A stretch of DNA of 7,181 nucleotides from Deltaproteobacteria bacterium (GTDB lineage Bacteria > Myxococcota_A > UBA796 > UBA2385), in assembly GCA_003694325.1 (NCBI GenBank), contig RFKJ01000143.1:1-7181 (forward strand), given 5' to 3'. A program made the position numbers and the translations under genes. Every line of letters starts with the position of its first letter. Positions within the stretch are counted from its first letter, which is position 1. Shown here in pieces: positions 4,907 through 7,181 of this stretch. The notes beneath the pieces are model-generated. The model did not search any database, was not told the origin of the DNA, and saw nothing but the letters and a program-made list of their open reading frames with translations.

Positions 4907-5449
4907 ATGGACTGCTGCCCGACCCGCACCGGCCCGAACGGCGGGCCGATCGAAGAAGCCGAGGAGACGGCCGCCCCCCGTACCCACTGCCCTTCCTGCG
5001 GCACGAAGGGACGGCGGGTGCCACCCATCACCCTCGACTCGCTCGTCGTCGAGGGCTTCCCGCGACGCGACGAACCCTACCGGTTCTGCCCGTCCCCCGA
5101 CTGCGACACCGCCTGGTTCGGCGAGCACAGCGGGCACCGGATCCCCCGGTCGGCGAGCCGGGTACGCATCGGGCAGAAGGAGCGGGCGGCCGATCGACCG
5201 CTCTGCTACTGCTTCGGCTACAGCTTCGCCGACATGGCGGCCGACGTGGCCCGGACGGGTGGTTCGTCGATCCCCGACGAGATCACGGCCCGCTGCCGCC
5301 GGGGGGAGGATCGCTGTCCGGAGACGAATCCCCAGGGTTCCTGTTGCCTGGGAAACGTCCGGGCGGCGTTGAGGTCGCTCCTCGCCGAGCCCCCGGAGGA
5401 CGACGCGCCGGTCGATGCCTGCGGCTGCCCCGTGCAACCCGGTCGGTGA
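4907..5449 (+). CDS. CopZ-like iron-sulfur/zinc metallochaperone without its own HMA domain
   Basis: A 180-residue, probably cytoplasmic protein with 14 cysteines. Residues about 28-90 carry C28-P-S-C31 and C61-PSPD-C66, like the CopZ zinc-binding domain. Residues about 99-158 form a BFD-like [2Fe-2S] module: C100-Y-C102-FGYS, then C130, C137, and NPQGSCCLGNV with C146-C147. This arrangement recalls the N-terminal part of Archaeoglobus CopZ, where those ligands bind [2Fe-2S] and Zn and a C-terminal HMA domain binds Cu. Here no HMA follows; instead the C-terminus has C172-G-C174. The CC pair at 3-4 may also bind metal. The gene starts one base after the HMA protein ends, suggesting coupled translation. 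Likely role: cytoplasmic acceptor or reductant of metal delivered by MerT (inference). Confidence 0.8.
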   Translation: MDCCPTRTGPNGGPIEEAEETAAPRTHCPSCGTKGRRVPPITLDSLVVEGFPRRDEPYRFCPSPDCDTAWFGEHSGHRIPRSASRVRIGQKERAADRPLCYCFGYSFADMAADVARTGGSSIPDEITARCRRGEDRCPETNPQGSCCLGNVRAALRSLLAEPPEDDAPVDACGCPVQPGR

Positions 5450-5489
5450 GGTCCCCCGTCGCGATGCCCCCCGTCCCGGTCGCCGCCGG

Positions 5490-5699
5490 CTATTCGAGGC
5501 CCTGGTTGTAGGCCTGGATCGCCGCCAGGATGTGGCAGATCCACCCCAACATCCCGCCGCTGCCGATCCAGAACCCGGGGGTGACGATGAGCCAGAAGAT
5601 CCCCCAGCCCCAGCGGCCCAGGTAGAAGTGGCCGAGGCCCGGGGCGATGGCGCTGATGACCGCGGCCATTCCGGCGCGATGGAAGCTGTCGTCGGCCAT
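5490..5699 (-). CDS. Small TM2-like membrane protein
   Basis: A 69-residue protein, MADDSFHRAG, followed by two hydrophobic segments: about 11-41 (AAVISAIAPGLGHFYLGRWGWG and on) and 42-62 (GFWIGSGGMLGWICHILAA). The PGLGHFYLGR turn resembles the PGLGQ-x-Y-x-G motif of TM2-type proteins, small two-helix membrane proteins of mostly unknown function. Start uncertain: an upstream in-frame ATG at 5750 would add 17 polar residues. I prefer 5699 because MADD sits close before the membrane part and GGAA lies upstream. It converges on the CopZ-like gene with 40 bases between; I see no clear terminator there. It follows the GH5 gene on the same strand by about 100 bases, so may be co-transcribed. Confidence 0.7.
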   Translation of the reverse strand: MADDSFHRAGMAAVISAIAPGLGHFYLGRWGWGIFWLIVTPGFWIGSGGMLGWICHILAAIQAYNQGLE

Positions 5700-5800
5700 G
5701 GTGATTCCGGGTGTGGGTTCGGGACCGGTACGTCGCGACCGGGGATTCATTGCCCCCGAGACGACTGCCGCAGGGGCCCCGCCGCCGCGGTCGCGCCGGT
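5700..5800. other. Intergenic region between the GH5 and TM2-like genes
   Basis: About 100 very GC-rich bases. I find no promoter or hairpin with a T-tract that I can defend. GGGGCCCC at 5773-5780 is palindromic but unremarkable at this GC content. Confidence 0.4.
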
Positions 5801-7181
5801 TCAGCCCGGCGAGAGGGTCAGCGACAGCGCGCCGAGCCCCTCGACCTCCACGAGGCCGGTCTCCTCGTCGTAGCGCCAGCTCTCGCCCCCCTGGACGTCG
5901 ATGGCGGACGGGTCCACGCCGCGCCCGATCCAGACCGTGCTCCGCGCCGGCACGCCGGCCCGCTCCACCACGGTCCAGCGCAGGGTGTCCCCGTCCCAGC
6001 TCGCCCCCCCGGGATCGCCACCGTAGGCCACGACCCGGGGGTGCTGGAGGGCCGCCTGCACGTCCGGCCGCAGCGCGCCCGCCCCGTCGAGGATGGCGAA
6101 GCCGCCGCTCTCGTCGTAGCTCCACAGCGCGGAACCGACGGCCCGAGCGGCCAGCATGGCGTCGATGTCGGCCAGGTACTCGGCGATCCCCCCCGCCTCG
6201 CCCTCCGGACCGCCCCACTCTCCCAACCACCAGGTGGACCCCATCGCATCGGCGTGGGCATCGTAGGCGGCAAACGCCGTCTCCATCGGCGTCGGGTCGC
6301 CGTCGTAGGCGCCCCCCTCGTGCACGGTGGGGTGGTAGTAATGGGGACCGAAGACCACCTCGGCCCCCTCGATCGCGCCGACCCCCGGGTCCAGCAGCCC
6401 GTACTGGACCAGGGTGATCGGCTCGACGATGATGATGCGTCCCGGCGCGGCCTCCCCCAGCACGGCCGCGATTCGTTCGTAGAACCGCTGCAGCGTTCCC
6501 GCCGAGAACGCCTCGGCGTCGCCGCGGGCCGGCCAGGGCTCGTTCATCAGGTCGAAGGCCACGACCGCCGGCTCGTCGGCGACCCGCTCCGCCACGGCCC
6601 CCCACGCCGCCGCGTAGTGCTCCTGCAGCGAATCGTCGCTCCAGAAGCGGTCGAAGCAGGTCCAGATCTCGTCGGTGAGGTAGCCCAGGCTCCAGGGGTC
6701 CTGCGGCTCGTAGCTGGCATAGAGGTCGGCATCGCAGGCCCAGGCGGGTGCGCCATCGCCCCCGAAGCCGCGCCCGAACAGGTCCTGGTGCATGTCGAGG
6801 ATGACCGAGAGACCCGCGTCGCGGGCCATGGCCACCCGCTCGACCAGGCCATCGAGGTAGGCGTCGTCGATCACCCCGGGTTCGGGCTCGATGGCCTCCC
6901 AGAAGGTGAGCAGGCGCACCGAGTCGAAGCCCCAGGCGGCCAGGGCGGCGTAGTCCTCGGCCTCGGCCCAGCCGTAGAAGCCGGTCGCCGGGTCCTTCGA
7001 TGCGTTGGACACGTTGACCCCGCGCCAGACGAGGGCCCGGCCCGACCGGTCGCGGATCCGGCCATCGGCGAGGTGGACGCGGTCCGGGATCTCCGGGGAC
7101 TCGGCCGCCGTGTCGCCGCCGCCGGCACCGCCGCCTTCCCCCGATGGAGCCCGGCAACCGACCAGCAACGCCAGGATGCAG
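5801..7181 (-). CDS. Endoglycoceramidase-like GH5 glycoside hydrolase, lipoprotein (start codon outside the window)
   Basis: The visible 459 residues open with CILALLVGC, the end of a lipoprotein signal with lipobox LVGC (visible C9); the start codon lies just beyond 7181. A GEGGGAGGGDTAAESP linker precedes a TIM-barrel catalytic domain (about 35-360, visible numbering). Motifs: RGVNVSNASK (53-62), DMHQDLFG (129-136), N213-E214 in DLMNEPW (acid/base Glu), PHYYHP (279-284) and E321 in GEWGG (nucleophile). DMHQD-x-FG with NEP and a C-terminal beta-sandwich is typical of endoglycoceramidase-related GH5 enzymes, which release whole glycans from glycosphingolipids. Residues about 380-459 look like that small beta domain. 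A TTG at 7168 lies inside the signal peptide and is not the start. Surface anchoring suggests attack on external glycolipids or glycans; the exact substrate is unproven. Confidence 0.88.
   Translation of the reverse strand, partial: CILALLVGCRAPSGEGGGAGGGDTAAESPEIPDRVHLADGRIRDRSGRALVWRGVNVSNASKDPATGFYGWAEAEDYAALAAWGFDSVRLLTFWEAIEPEPGVIDDAYLDGLVERVAMARDAGLSVILDMHQDLFGRGFGGDGAPAWACDADLYASYEPQDPWSLGYLTDEIWTCFDRFWSDDSLQEHYAAAWGAVAERVADEPAVVAFDLMNEPWPARGDAEAFSAGTLQRFYERIAAVLGEAAPGRIIIVEPITLVQYGLLDPGVGAIEGAEVVFGPHYYHPTVHEGGAYDGDPTPMETAFAAYDAHADAMGSTWWLGEWGGPEGEAGGIAEYLADIDAMLAARAVGSALWSYDESGGFAILDGAGALRPDVQAALQHPRVVAYGGDPGGASWDGDTLRWTVVERAGVPARSTVWIGRGVDPSAIDVQGGESWRYDEETGLVEVEGLGALSLTLSPG

Noticed and set aside
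5450..5489. Bidirectional terminator between the convergent CopZ-like and TM2-like genes
   Set aside because: I found no inverted repeat with a T-tract, only a direct repetition of CCCCCGTC-like bases.
5751..7157. Long - strand open frame running from inside the GH5 gene into the TM2-like protein, as one fusion
   Set aside because: The upstream 470 or so residues are an out-of-frame Arg/Gly-rich reading of the GH5 gene. Only the last part, from 5699 (or 5750), is protein-like.
1..7181. CRISPR array, tRNA or rRNA gene, insertion sequence or attachment site
   Set aside because: No regularly spaced repeats, tRNA-like cloverleaf, transposase or terminal inverted repeats were seen; the only tandem repeat is the coding linker at 2691-2738.

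Overview
This is a very GC-rich window (third codon positions almost always G or C) carrying nine genes and the tail of a tenth. Several exported lipoproteins have short signal peptides followed by low-complexity Gly/Ser/Asp/Thr linkers (for example GDTGDTGTTGDSG). That style is common in Myxococcota and related former Deltaproteobacteria, so I infer such a host; no rRNA or other phylogenetic marker is present to prove it.

Layout. At the left edge is the tail of an unidentified gene, then a small FmdB-type zinc-ribbon gene (136-366, +). It converges on a 574-residue beta-CASP metallo-beta-lactamase nuclease (382-2106, -). A 178-base divergent intergenic region follows. To its right is a compact + strand cluster: an ArsR/SmtB metal-sensing repressor (2285-2641), a lipoprotein (2634-3437), a lipoprotein-like thioredoxin-fold protein (3434-4024), a MerT-like mercuric transporter (4100-4507), an exported MerP-like HMA protein (4525-4905) and a cysteine-rich CopZ-like Fe-S/Zn metallochaperone (4907-5449). 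Genes overlap or nearly touch, except for a 75-base gap before merT that holds an AT-rich regulatory candidate. Two - strand genes close the window: a 69-residue TM2-like membrane protein (5490-5699) and an endoglycoceramidase-like GH5 lipoprotein (5801-7181) whose first codons lie beyond the edge.

Main result. The thioredoxin-fold gene is interrupted by one in-frame TGA at 3689-3691, exactly where the first Cys of a thioredoxin active site belongs (W-TGA-T-S-C). The frame stays open and family-like on both sides. A stem-loop with apical loop GGUCC sits 17 bases after the UGA, as expected for a bacterial SECIS element. I therefore read 3434-4024 as one 196-residue selenoprotein with a U-x-x-C site, not as two ORFs or a pseudogene.

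How the genes may work together (inference). The repressor senses a thiophilic metal or metalloid. The exported HMA protein captures it, MerT moves it inward, and the CopZ-like protein receives it in the cytoplasm. The selenol redoxin and its lipoprotein partner act on the envelope side, reducing thiols or binding the metal. No mercuric reductase, organomercurial lyase or efflux ATPase is in the window, so the substrate (Hg, Cu, As, Se or other) and direction of flow are open.
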